64,000 nucleotides of DNA from JAVBRD01 sp031548365. Lineage in GTDB: Bacteria > Bacillota > Clostridia > Christensenellales > UBA1750. The notes beneath the pieces were generated by a model, which saw nothing but the letters and a program-made list of their open reading frames with translations, was not told the DNA's origin and did not search any database. Positions within the stretch are counted from its first letter, which is position 1. Every line of letters starts with the position of its first letter. A program made the position numbers and the translations under genes. The stretch spans positions 92,233 to 156,232 of the forward strand of contig JAVBRD010000013.1 in assembly GCA_031548365.1 (NCBI GenBank), read 5' to 3'. Below are positions 49,005 to 58,075 of this stretch, one piece after another.

Positions 49005-50786
49005 TTATTCACTTTCCTGCGCCATGCGCATCTCGACCGCAATGCCGCCGAGCGCTGACGGATACAGCCGGAGGCCGCATTTTTCGCCAAAAAGGAGGCG
49101 GAGCCGCTGGTGAAGGTTGCCAAGGCCGATGTGCTGAACGAGAGGCTCGGCGTCGCGTTCAAACATCACGTTGTAGTCGTCGATCATCTGCGTGACCATG
49201 CCCACGCCGTCGTCCTCAACGATCACGCGTATGCTGCCTTCAGAAGACAGCGCCCGCACACGGACGACACCGCCACCTTTTTTCGCCACGCCATGCTCAA
49301 CCGCGTTTTCAAGCAGGGGCTGAAGGCTGAGGCGGGGCACGCGCGCGCTGCGGAGGTCGTCGGGAACGAGGACGCAGAAGACAAGCGTGTCGCCGTACCG
49401 AAGGCGGAGCAGCGCCATGTAGTTGTCCGCGTACTTAAGCTCAGCGTCCAGCGTGGCGATGTGGGCGCCGCTGTCCATGGTCTCCCGCGCGAGTTCGGCG
49501 AACCGAACTAGAGAGGTCACCGCAAGGCCGTCCTCGCGTCCCGTCTCGCGAAGAACCTGCCACTGCACCGCCTGGAGTGTGTTGTGCAAAAAATGAGGGG
49601 TTATCTGCGCTTGCAGAACGCGCGCCTGCGCATTCTTGAGCGCTGAAAACCGGTTGAGCATCTCTTCTTCCAATTGCTTGTTCTCATCATATACGCTCAC
49701 CAGGTGCATGAGTATGCGCGATAATTCGCTATCCACAGGTGCGCGCGCGTTGAGATCCGGCTTGTCGATGAACATTAGGATATCTTCGATTGGTCTCGTC
49801 AAGCGCACGGAGAGCGCGAAAGCGACAATCGCGGATATGATGAAACCGAAAACGACGGAGACGATGACAAACCCGCGCAGCGCGGCCAAGCGCGCGGTGT
49901 AGGTGTGGTGGGGGACAATTTGAATGCATTTCCAGTCTGTCGACCCGATATCGGCGTAGGAGATCATTTTGTGTTCGCCGTCCAGAGGCATGTCGAGCGT
50001 GCCGCGGTTGTCAAGCGCGGTAACATCCGTTCCTAAAATGTCGCGAATGTTTTGACCGCCGTGCTGCCCCTCGGTGTCGTAAAGCACCATACCGTCCTCA
50101 CCGACAAGCAGAATGCCGCCTGATACGTCGCGCCTCACGCCGCCCAAAAGTCCGAAAAGACGCGACTCGCGGACCGATATAGCGAGCAGTCCGCTTCTTG
50201 AGTAGCCGCTCACGCGCCGGTACAGCGTGAGCATGGGCTGCGGAGGCGTGCCATAGCTTGGCGGCGCGTTGCGGCGCTGCCATATGCTAGAGTTGTTTTC
50301 AAGCAGAGCGTACGCCTCGTGAAAGCCGGCGTCCTCACCGAGGAAAGGGGGCCGGAACGCGCCCGAGGCGGAAGACAGAACATAGCTTCCATCCCCGATC
50401 CACAGGGCGATGGAATCGAACAGCGCGTCGCTGCGGTTCATCTGAAAAAGTCGGACAATGTTGCCCGCGCGGATGTAGTCGTCGTAGATGAGGGGCAGGC
50501 CCATGTCGATCACGTTCGATACCCCCTCGTCGAGCGAAAGCCGGATGGCCAGCGACTGCATCTCGACAGCCAACGCTTGTGAGACGCTCACTGCCGTGTC
50601 AAGCGCGCGCGTGTTGGCCACGAGGATTTCGCGGTTGAGGATGTCCCCGGAAAAGACGTAGATGGCGAGGATGGCCGTGATGAGCGGAAGAGCGACAGCT
50701 GCGAAAATAAACCTGAATGTTCGCATCAATAGCGTGCTAAACCGGTAGTCTCGAAACCGTGAGAGCGTGCTGTTCAGCGCGTTCAT
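49005..50786 (-). CDS. YesM-type sensor histidine kinase
   Basis: A 593-residue LytS/YesM kinase. Membrane helices at about 25-47 and 304-326 flank an extracellular dCACHE-like sensor. HAMP follows (about 325-375). The His_kinase motif is QITPHFLHNTLQ (His398). The ATPase domain holds LQPLLENAVEHG (N box) and EDDGVGM. Its gene overlaps the AraC-type regulator gene by 4 nt and precedes the sugar importer, the arrangement of YesMN pairs that sense extracellular oligosaccharides. Confidence 0.93.
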   Translation of the reverse strand: MNALNSTLSRFRDYRFSTLLMRTFRFIFAAVALPLITAILAIYVFSGDILNREILVANTRALDTAVSVSQALAVEMQSLAIRLSLDEGVSNVIDMGLPLIYDDYIRAGNIVRLFQMNRSDALFDSIALWIGDGSYVLSSASGAFRPPFLGEDAGFHEAYALLENNSSIWQRRNAPPSYGTPPQPMLTLYRRVSGYSRSGLLAISVRESRLFGLLGGVRRDVSGGILLVGEDGMVLYDTEGQHGGQNIRDILGTDVTALDNRGTLDMPLDGEHKMISYADIGSTDWKCIQIVPHHTYTARLAALRGFVIVSVVFGFIISAIVAFALSVRLTRPIEDILMFIDKPDLNARAPVDSELSRILMHLVSVYDENKQLEEEMLNRFSALKNAQARVLQAQITPHFLHNTLQAVQWQVLRETGREDGLAVTSLVRFAELARETMDSGAHIATLDAELKYADNYMALLRLRYGDTLVFCVLVPDDLRSARVPRLSLQPLLENAVEHGVAKKGGGVVRVRALSSEGSIRVIVEDDGVGMVTQMIDDYNVMFERDAEPLVQHIGLGNLHQRLRLLFGEKCGLRLYPSALGGIAVEMRMAQESE

Positions 50787-52327
50787 GCCTGCGCCTCCGT
50801 GGAGTCGAGCAGTCGTGCCATCCTCTCTCTGTATTCAGAGGGCGTGCATCCCATTTCCTTTTTGAACAGCTTGTAAAAGTGCTTGACATTACCGTAGCCC
50901 ACGAGCCTGCAGACCTCATATACGTGGTGCTGCGGCTTTGTCAGGTATCGTGCGGCAGCCTGCATGCGCGTCGTGATGAGGAAATCCATGAACGTCGCTC
51001 CGCTGTGCTCACGGAATAGCCGCGAGAGATACGCGGGGTTGAGATAGACGTGCTTGGCGACGTCGGTCAGCGTTAAGTCTCGGTCATAATTCGCGGCAAT
51101 GAACCGTTTCGCTCTGGCAACGATGAGTTCTCCGCCGCCTTTGCTGTGATGAGCGAGAAAGGATGAAACGGCGGTCATTTCCGCGAGAAGCTGTTGTTTA
51201 AGCGCACCAACGCTTTCACAGCGCATGATCGGTAAAAAAGAGTGCCCGGCAAGATAGGCGTCCGCGGCGTCATTGTTCTCGCCCGCCAGTTCGTTGTGGA
51301 TGTTGGCGATTATGCGCAGTGCGTACGCCTGCGCAAAATCAAGCCCGCGCTGGGCAACGGACTCCAGGCGGACACATATGAAGGAGGCGGCGGCTTCCGC
51401 GTCGCCTTCGCGCAGATACGACATTGTCAAGCGCTGCTGCTCGTCCTGCTGTTGGGTCAAATCCTGGCCATCAGCCGGGGTTACCGCGCTTGCAGCCAGC
51501 TCTCGAAGGCTGCCATATACGGTGGTTTGCACGACGCGCACGCCAGGAACGACGTCCTGAGCGGCCTCCTCGATCAGGTCGCCGATTCCGGCGAAATCGC
51601 GTGCACGCGGAGACGACGCTACGCACAGCGCGAAAAAGCTTCGTTCGGGCTTTCGGATGATGTGAAAGTCAAAACCGGCAATAGCTCCGGAAAGTTTGTC
51701 CGTCAACTGTATGATGCTCTCCTCCGCGCCGCGCTTCTGCTCGTCGTCCGCGGGGAGAATGACCTTGCACAGCGCGCAGCGGCGCGCGAGGAGATCGTCA
51801 TCTGCGCCCATAAGCTGAATGCGTTTTCGGAGTGACTCGGGTGAGCTAAGGGCGCCAAGCGTAAGCTCAATGTAGAACCGCTCCTCCAAGTAGCCTTGCG
51901 CAGCGTTCTGGCGTTCCAGCATCTCGCGCAGCGCGTCTTCGCGTTTTCCCGTCTCATCAAGCTCCGCGACCAGCTCGAGCACAATGGCGCGCAGCGTTGC
52001 GAGCATAAACGGCTTTGTGATGTAGTGCTTGACGCCGTAAGTCATTGCCTGACGCGCGTCCTCAAAATCCCGGTAACCGCTCAGGAGCACGACGCGTGTG
52101 TCCAGGTTGGCCTCAAAAATAAACCGCGCGATGTCAATCCCGGTTGCGGTCGGCATTTTAATGTCGCTGATGACGATGTCGGCGGTGTGATCGGAGAGGT
52201 ATGCGATGGCCTCACTTCCATCACGGAACGCACCGCAAAGCGAAACGCCCATCGTTTCCCAGTTGACCATCCCGGTCAGCCCGCTGAGCATGCTTTCTTC
52301 GTCGTCGACGACAATCAGCGAGTACAT
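50783..52327 (-). CDS. YesN-type AraC-family response regulator
   Basis: A 514-residue regulator. Receiver with DDEE near 8-11, acceptor Asp near 54 (ISDIKMP) and Lys near 103 (ITKPF). A long helical middle region (about 130-400) precedes a C-terminal AraC DNA-binding domain (DLTLTDVAKHVYLNPAYLSRLF split near 425; VCRLVGYGNVKHFYKLFKKE). ATG at 52327 follows GGGGAG by 7 nt. Likely activates the importer operon and the divergent flavoprotein operon. Confidence 0.93.
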   Translation of the reverse strand: MYSLIVVDDEESMLSGLTGMVNWETMGVSLCGAFRDGSEAIAYLSDHTADIVISDIKMPTATGIDIARFIFEANLDTRVVLLSGYRDFEDARQAMTYGVKHYITKPFMLATLRAIVLELVAELDETGKREDALREMLERQNAAQGYLEERFYIELTLGALSSPESLRKRIQLMGADDDLLARRCALCKVILPADDEQKRGAEESIIQLTDKLSGAIAGFDFHIIRKPERSFFALCVASSPRARDFAGIGDLIEEAAQDVVPGVRVVQTTVYGSLRELAASAVTPADGQDLTQQQDEQQRLTMSYLREGDAEAAASFICVRLESVAQRGLDFAQAYALRIIANIHNELAGENNDAADAYLAGHSFLPIMRCESVGALKQQLLAEMTAVSSFLAHHSKGGGELIVARAKRFIAANYDRDLTLTDVAKHVYLNPAYLSRLFREHSGATFMDFLITTRMQAAARYLTKPQHHVYEVCRLVGYGNVKHFYKLFKKEMGCTPSEYRERMARLLDSTEAQA

Positions 52328-52399
52328 GCAACCGCTCCCCACAAACGAATTTGGCTTTATTCGCTGTTCATCTATGTTTTTTTATAGCGCTATGCTAGA

Positions 52400-52428
52400 A
52401 TCATACCACATCGGTTTTGACATGGCAA
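52400..52428 (-). promoter_or_regulatory. Promoter of the yesN/yesM-like operon
   Basis: Minus strand TTGCCA, 17 nt, TATGAT. Its -10 overlaps the plus-strand TAGAAT (52396-52401), the only -10-like site for the divergent flavoprotein gene, which has no good -35. Confidence 0.65.
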
Positions 52429-52454
52429 TTTGCTCAAGAGAGGGGACTTGCGAT

Positions 52455-54230
52455 ATGGTAACCCGACCGTACGAAGAGAAGAGTTATGACCTGATCGTCG
52501 TCGGAGGCGGTCTGTCCGGTTTGTGCTCCGCGCTCGCTGCCGCTCGGCACGGCGTGAAAACCGCGCTCGTTCAGGACCGGCCCGTGCTTGGCGGGAACGC
52601 TTCCAGTGAGATTCGCATGCACATCTGTGGGGCCTCGCGGCACCGCGGGAGGCTCAACGCGCGTGAAACGGGCATTGTAGAAGAAATTCAAATCGACACG
52701 CACGCGGTCAACCCCAACTACAGTTTCTCAACGCTTGACACCATCATGTGGGAAAAGGCGAGATTTCAGGAAAACCTCAAACTCTATCTCAACACGCGCA
52801 TGACGGACGTTGAAATGGACGGTCCGCGCGTAAAAGCCATACTGTGCGATCAGATTACCACCGAACGCCGCTTCCGTATGACAGCGCCGCGCTTCGTCGA
52901 CGCGACAGGCGACGCGATGCTCGCATACTTGGCCGGCGCAGAATACCGCATGGGCCGCGAAGGCAAGGGTCAGCACGGGGAGCACTGGGCGCCGGATACA
53001 GAAGATCATCACACGATGGGCAACTCGCTGTTGTTCCGCGCGGTGGACGTGGGTTATCCCGTACCCTTTAAAAAACCGGAATGGGCGTACACGATCACGG
53101 AGGAGATGCTCAAACACCGCGGGCATCAGGAAGTATCCTCGGGGTACTGGTGGATTGAGCTGGGAGGGGACGACACAAATATCATCACCGACGGTGAGGA
53201 AATCCGTGACGAGCTCTTAAAGACGCTCTACGGCATCTGGGATCACATTAAAAACGGGGGAGACCACGGCGCGGAGAACTACGCGCTTGATTGGGTCGGA
53301 CACTTGCCCGGAAAACGTGAGAGCCGGCGTGTGATCGGCGATCATGTTCTGGATGAAAACGACATTATGGCGGCGCGCGTTTTTGAGGACGCGATCGCGT
53401 ATGGCGGCTGGTCGATGGACGTGCATGTCGTGGGCGGTTTCCGCACGCGCGAGGAACCCACGCAGTTTCTGGGCGATTTTGACCTCTACACCATTCCGTA
53501 TCGCGCGACGTACTCGAAAAACATAGAGAACCTTTTTGTGGGAGGGCGCGCGTTTTCCACCACGCACATGGCGTTCTCATCCATTCGCGTCATGGCGACG
53601 TGCGGAGTGGTCGGGCAGGCCATTGGTACGGCGGCAGCCATCGCGCACCGAGAGAACATCATGCCGCGCGAGGTTGGAGGGCACATCAAGGAACTGCAGG
53701 CAACACTGATGCGCGACGACTGCTACATCCCGGGATACCTTAACTTCCATCCCGACGACATCGCGCCCATGGCCAAGGTTGTTGCGTCCAGCGAGACGCC
53801 GGGCGGAGAGGCTGCGCTCATCCTCAACGGTCAAATGCGCCGAGTGGGTGAGGAGGGCAATTCATGGGTGTCCGCACCGTCCGGAAAGCCCGAATGGATC
53901 GAGCTCTCATGGGAGAAACCGGTTGGCGCCGGGGAAATCATCCTGCGCTTTGACTCCGACCTTTCCTCAGAAATTATGGTTTCACTTTCTGAAAACGCGC
54001 GCAAGCGCCACATCGTGGGAAACGCCAAGGAGCTTGTCAAAGACTACACGCTCACGCTGCTCAATGCCGGAAAACCCGTGCACACCGAGAAGGTGGAAGG
54101 CAACCACCGCCGCTTGTGCCGACATATGATTGGGGACATCGCTTTTGATTCAGTGCTCGTCGACATCCATACAACCCACGGCGATCCGTCCGCGCGTTTG
54201 ATCCAGATCAATGTCTATAAGAGGGGCTGA
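52455..54230 (+). CDS. FAD-dependent oxidoreductase with C-terminal beta domain
   Basis: A 591-residue flavoprotein of the FAD_oxidored type. FAD-binding GGGLSG (18-23) lies in DLIVVGGGLSGLCSAL, with VLGGNASSEIRMH (about 43-55) and VDATGDAMLAYLAG further on. Residues to about 430 are the FAD fold. The last 150 form a galactose-binding-like domain ending HTTHGDPSARLIQINVYKRG. No signal peptide. ATG at 52455 follows GAGAGGGG by 9 nt. It is first in an operon with a UroD-like protein, a larger paralogue and GH4. The substrate is unknown; a sugar alcohol or uronate is plausible. Confidence 0.83.
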   Translation: MVTRPYEEKSYDLIVVGGGLSGLCSALAAARHGVKTALVQDRPVLGGNASSEIRMHICGASRHRGRLNARETGIVEEIQIDTHAVNPNYSFSTLDTIMWEKARFQENLKLYLNTRMTDVEMDGPRVKAILCDQITTERRFRMTAPRFVDATGDAMLAYLAGAEYRMGREGKGQHGEHWAPDTEDHHTMGNSLLFRAVDVGYPVPFKKPEWAYTITEEMLKHRGHQEVSSGYWWIELGGDDTNIITDGEEIRDELLKTLYGIWDHIKNGGDHGAENYALDWVGHLPGKRESRRVIGDHVLDENDIMAARVFEDAIAYGGWSMDVHVVGGFRTREEPTQFLGDFDLYTIPYRATYSKNIENLFVGGRAFSTTHMAFSSIRVMATCGVVGQAIGTAAAIAHRENIMPREVGGHIKELQATLMRDDCYIPGYLNFHPDDIAPMAKVVASSETPGGEAALILNGQMRRVGEEGNSWVSAPSGKPEWIELSWEKPVGAGEIILRFDSDLSSEIMVSLSENARKRHIVGNAKELVKDYTLTLLNAGKPVHTEKVEGNHRRLCRHMIGDIAFDSVLVDIHTTHGDPSARLIQINVYKRG

Positions 54231-54235
54231 GGCAT

Positions 54236-55327
54236 TTGCTCGCATCGCGTGATCGTCTTTTGCGTTTTTTCTCAAAGCAGGACATTGACCGCAAACCGGT
54301 GTGGCTCCTGTACCCTCACCACCGCTACGGATCATATGTTGACGTTTGGAACATACCCTGTTATAAGCCCATCATGGAACGCATCGCAAGAGGAGACGCC
54401 GACACGATCGACAGGCGGAGCGTCCATCGCCCGATGTTGTACAGCGATTGCCCAGACGTCAAAACTGAGACCGTCAAGGAGGGCGCGGATTCGACGCAGA
54501 TCCTGACCTTCAAGGACATCCGCTTGACCAGATACACCCACTACGACGGCGGCACCAAGGTCAAATTTTTCGTCGATGAGCCTGCACAGCTCACGCGTCT
54601 GCTCGAAGTGCCTTACGTTCCCATACGCAACGACTTGTCGCTTCTGCGCCGCGAGCGCGCGGAAACGGGCGACAAAGGGCTTTTCATGCTCGACCTCGGC
54701 GACCCGCTGTGCGTCATTTACAACCTGATGGGGCCGGAGGATTTCGCGCTCGCGACGGCGACGGACTACAATGTGATCACGAGCTTTCTGGACGAAATGT
54801 ACCCGCGCGTTCTTGATCTTTACCGGTATTATCTTGAAAACGACGCGTGCGACGCGTTCTTCATTGTGGGCGCGGAATTCGCGGGGCCTCCGCTTGTTTC
54901 CCCGCAGAAGTTCAACGAGATGTCCGTCAGATACGTAAAGGGCATCTGCGACCTCATCCGTGAGTATGGCAAAATCTCCATTGTGCATTATCACGGAAAT
55001 CTCAAGACCATCCGTAGCGGCATGCGCGAGATCGGTCCGGACGGGCTGCACACCGTGGAGCAGCCGCCAATCGGCAACTGCACGCTCACCGAAGCGAAGG
55101 AGGGCATCCCCGGCGTTGCGCTCATCGGGCCGGTGCAGTACGACGACCTGATCCGGCTCTCGCCCGAGGAAATTCGTGCGCAGGTTCGCGCCGCCTACGC
55201 AGAGATGGGCGATGCGCCTTTCATTCTATCTCCCACTGCCGGCCCCTACGAGGAATATATAGACGAACGCGCGGTCAGGAATTACCTGGCGTTCATCGAC
55301 GCCGGTTTGGAGTTTGGGAAGACATAA
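54236..55327 (+). CDS. UroD superfamily protein lacking the zinc-thiol motif
   Basis: A 363-residue TIM-barrel of the uroporphyrinogen decarboxylase superfamily. Where MtaA-like members have His-x-Cys, this one has HYHG (251-254), and the late Cys is replaced in LSPTAGPYEEY, so it probably does not bind zinc that way. TTG start at 54236, nine bases after GAGGGG. It lies five bases after the first flavoprotein and 51 before the second. A decarboxylase or lyase role on a flavoprotein product is conceivable; nothing in the sequence proves it. Confidence 0.78.
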   Translation: MLASRDRLLRFFSKQDIDRKPVWLLYPHHRYGSYVDVWNIPCYKPIMERIARGDADTIDRRSVHRPMLYSDCPDVKTETVKEGADSTQILTFKDIRLTRYTHYDGGTKVKFFVDEPAQLTRLLEVPYVPIRNDLSLLRRERAETGDKGLFMLDLGDPLCVIYNLMGPEDFALATATDYNVITSFLDEMYPRVLDLYRYYLENDACDAFFIVGAEFAGPPLVSPQKFNEMSVRYVKGICDLIREYGKISIVHYHGNLKTIRSGMREIGPDGLHTVEQPPIGNCTLTEAKEGIPGVALIGPVQYDDLIRLSPEEIRAQVRAAYAEMGDAPFILSPTAGPYEEYIDERAVRNYLAFIDAGLEFGKT

Positions 55328-55378
55328 ACGAACGATCACGCGCACGCTTTGATGAACGCGCAACGAAAGGAGTGGTAA

Positions 55379-58039
55379 GTGTTGGCCTTCGCAACATGGA
55401 TTGATGCTCTGGCTTTCAAGAGCCACGGCGGATGGCATGTGGAGACGCAGTTTGTCCGGGAGATGGGGCAAGGCTATCTGTACGCGCTCAATCTTCCGGG
55501 ATTGCCGCCCGAGGACGCCGTTACGACCGTGACCGTGCCAAAAGCCGGGATGTACCGCGTTTGGGTGCGCACGCGAAACTGGCTTCGCGACTATGCGCCG
55601 GGCAGATTCGTCATTTTAGCCAACGGCAAGCGCATCGGAAACGAGCTGGGCTGCCTGCCGAGCGATGAATGGACGTGGGAGATCGCGGGGGACGCAGCGC
55701 TTGAACAAGGCGAGCATGAGTTGTCCGCGCGGGATACGACGGGATACTTCCCCCGCTTCGCCGCGCTGATCGTCACAGATGACATGGACTACACGCCCTC
55801 GCCCGAATGGCCGCGTATGGAACGGGAGCGCGCCCGCCTGATGGGCGGGACGTTTGCGATCGCGGACGGCGGGTCCTATGATGTTGCCGTGGTCGGAGCG
55901 GGACCGGGGGGGATCCCTGCCGCGATCGCCGCCGCGCGCAAAGGGCTCAAAGTGGCGCTCATCCACTCTCGCCCCGTCCTTGGCGGGAACGCGAGCAATG
56001 AGGGCACTGTCGGCTTTGACGGCGCGTACATCCACCACCCGGGCTTTCGCGAGAGCGGCATCGCGGAGGAAATCCGCCGCGTTCGCGATCACGAGAAAAC
56101 GTCGTGGGAGGGCGCGCTGACAAAGTTGTGCAGGGCGGAGCCCAACCTTTGCATCTTCCTTAATCAGTGCGTAGTCGACACAGAGATGGAAGGCGACACG
56201 ATCACGTCGGCGTTCGCACGGGATACGCTCTTGGGCGGGACGACGCGTTTCCGCGCGAAAATGTTCATCGACGCGACCGGTGATGGCTGGCTCGGGTACT
56301 ACGCGGGCGCTGCTTACCGCGCGGGGCGCGAGGCCAAGTGGCAGCACGGCGAGGGAAAGGCGCTCGACAATGCGGATACCCGCACGATGAGCGGCTGTCT
56401 CATGGGAACGTACAAAGGACAGCAGATGCTCTCGTACTTTGCCGAGGATATGGGGCATCCCGTGCCTTTCTGCGCGCCAAAGTGGGCGCAGATTTTGCCC
56501 GACGCGCTGCACCGCGCCCCCCACCGCCTACACACCGGCGAGTGGTGGATTGAGAACCCCACAGATTTCGACGACCTTTTTGAGGCCGAACGCGTGCGAG
56601 ACGAGCTTTTGCGCATATCGCTCGCGTACTTCCATTGGCTCAAGAACCAGTACCCCAAGCGCGAATTGATGGCCAACTACGCGATCACCGCGCTGCCAGC
56701 CTATGACGCCAAGCGCGAATCGCGCCGCCTGATCGGTGACTATGTACTCACGCAGGAGGACTGCACGTCAGGCCGCAAGTTCGACGACATCGTGGCGTAC
56801 GCCGGCTGGACGATTGACGTGCACAATCCGCAGGGCATTTTTTCGGGGAAGGAAGGACCGTACGATTTCGACATCCGCGTGCCGCTCAACGGCGTGCCCT
56901 ACCGCTGCCTGTACTCAAAGAATGTGCGCAACCTGCTCATGTCGGGGCGTTGCATCAGTGTCACGCACATCGCCATGGGCACCATCCGCGTGGAGAACAC
57001 GCTCGCGACCATTGGGCAAGCCGTGGGGACGGCGGCCGCGATGGCTATTGCTCTGGGCGTGACGCCGCGTGAAATTGGGCGGAGATACATCAAGGAACTC
57101 CAGCAAACGCTTCTGCGCGACGACGCGTTCATTCCCGGTCTGTCCAACATGGACGCGACAGACCTCGCGCTCACCGCGAAAGCGGAGGCGTCTTCAGTCT
57201 GCACAACCGAACGATTCTCCTTCGCGCGCGGATGCCTCGGCGAGTGGCAGCCGCTCGATCGCCCATTCTGCATGTCTATGATGAAGGCATTCGTTTCCGC
57301 GCCGCTCTCTATTCATCTAAAAAACAACGGCGATGCGGCGGAGATCACTGCCGAATGGGTTGCCGTCATCGGCAATCAAGACAACCAATCCGTCCGTGAG
57401 GCGCATGTCCTCAGGATCGCCAAAGATTTTGACGGCTTTGTCGACATCCCGCTTGCGGCCGAAATTGAAACACCGGTCATTGGGCTGCGTTTCTCGGTGG
57501 CCAAGGATGTGTGTGCACGCCGCGTGGAGATGGCGCAGCACGGTTGGTCATTGTGCGAATACAAAGCGCCGTACTGGCCGCTTGTTCGCAACACGACATT
57601 CGAACACAGGATGTACGGCGAAACGGAAGCTCCGCTTGCCGACTGCGGCCCGATGAGCGTCATCAACGGTCATGCGCGCCCCATGGACGAAACGCGCTAT
57701 GCGTGGGTGTCCGACCCGTCACAGCCCATGCCCCAGACGATCACGCTTACGCTGGACAAAGCGTCCGACATCCGCCGCGTGCAGCTCGTGTTTGATACCG
57801 ACCTTGTCAACCCGCTCTACTCCGCCCAGAGCATCCCTGTGGTTGGTAAGACAGTCAAGGACTATGAAATATGGGTGGAAACCAACGGCGTTTACATGCA
57901 AGCGGCCAAGGTTGCGGGCAACTACATGCGATTTTGCGTGCACGACATTGCGGCAACCGCGGTAACCGCCGTTCGCGTGACCGTACTCGCCACGTGGGGC
58001 GATCCCTCCGCGCGCGTTTTTGAGGTGCGTATTTACTAA
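55379..58039 (+). CDS. Large FAD-dependent oxidoreductase with flanking carbohydrate-binding-like domains
   Basis: An 886-residue paralogue of the 52455 protein with extra modules. Residues about 1-140 form a beta-sandwich resembling carbohydrate-binding or CBM-like folds (GMYRVWVRTRNWLRDYAPG). FAD-binding GAGPGG is at 173-178, with VLGGNASNEGTVGFDG and IDATGDGWLGYYAG following. About 600-735 is an unassigned beta region. The last 140 residues match the C-terminal domain of the smaller paralogue (WVSDPS, VKDYEIWVE, WGDPSARVFEVRIY). GTG start six bases after AAAGGAG. No signal peptide is visible. Confidence 0.8.
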   Translation: MLAFATWIDALAFKSHGGWHVETQFVREMGQGYLYALNLPGLPPEDAVTTVTVPKAGMYRVWVRTRNWLRDYAPGRFVILANGKRIGNELGCLPSDEWTWEIAGDAALEQGEHELSARDTTGYFPRFAALIVTDDMDYTPSPEWPRMERERARLMGGTFAIADGGSYDVAVVGAGPGGIPAAIAAARKGLKVALIHSRPVLGGNASNEGTVGFDGAYIHHPGFRESGIAEEIRRVRDHEKTSWEGALTKLCRAEPNLCIFLNQCVVDTEMEGDTITSAFARDTLLGGTTRFRAKMFIDATGDGWLGYYAGAAYRAGREAKWQHGEGKALDNADTRTMSGCLMGTYKGQQMLSYFAEDMGHPVPFCAPKWAQILPDALHRAPHRLHTGEWWIENPTDFDDLFEAERVRDELLRISLAYFHWLKNQYPKRELMANYAITALPAYDAKRESRRLIGDYVLTQEDCTSGRKFDDIVAYAGWTIDVHNPQGIFSGKEGPYDFDIRVPLNGVPYRCLYSKNVRNLLMSGRCISVTHIAMGTIRVENTLATIGQAVGTAAAMAIALGVTPREIGRRYIKELQQTLLRDDAFIPGLSNMDATDLALTAKAEASSVCTTERFSFARGCLGEWQPLDRPFCMSMMKAFVSAPLSIHLKNNGDAAEITAEWVAVIGNQDNQSVREAHVLRIAKDFDGFVDIPLAAEIETPVIGLRFSVAKDVCARRVEMAQHGWSLCEYKAPYWPLVRNTTFEHRMYGETEAPLADCGPMSVINGHARPMDETRYAWVSDPSQPMPQTITLTLDKASDIRRVQLVFDTDLVNPLYSAQSIPVVGKTVKDYEIWVETNGVYMQAAKVAGNYMRFCVHDIAATAVTAVRVTVLATWGDPSARVFEVRIY

Positions 58040-58075
58040 TTTTTGTTTAGTAACACGAATGAAAGGGTGAGAGAT

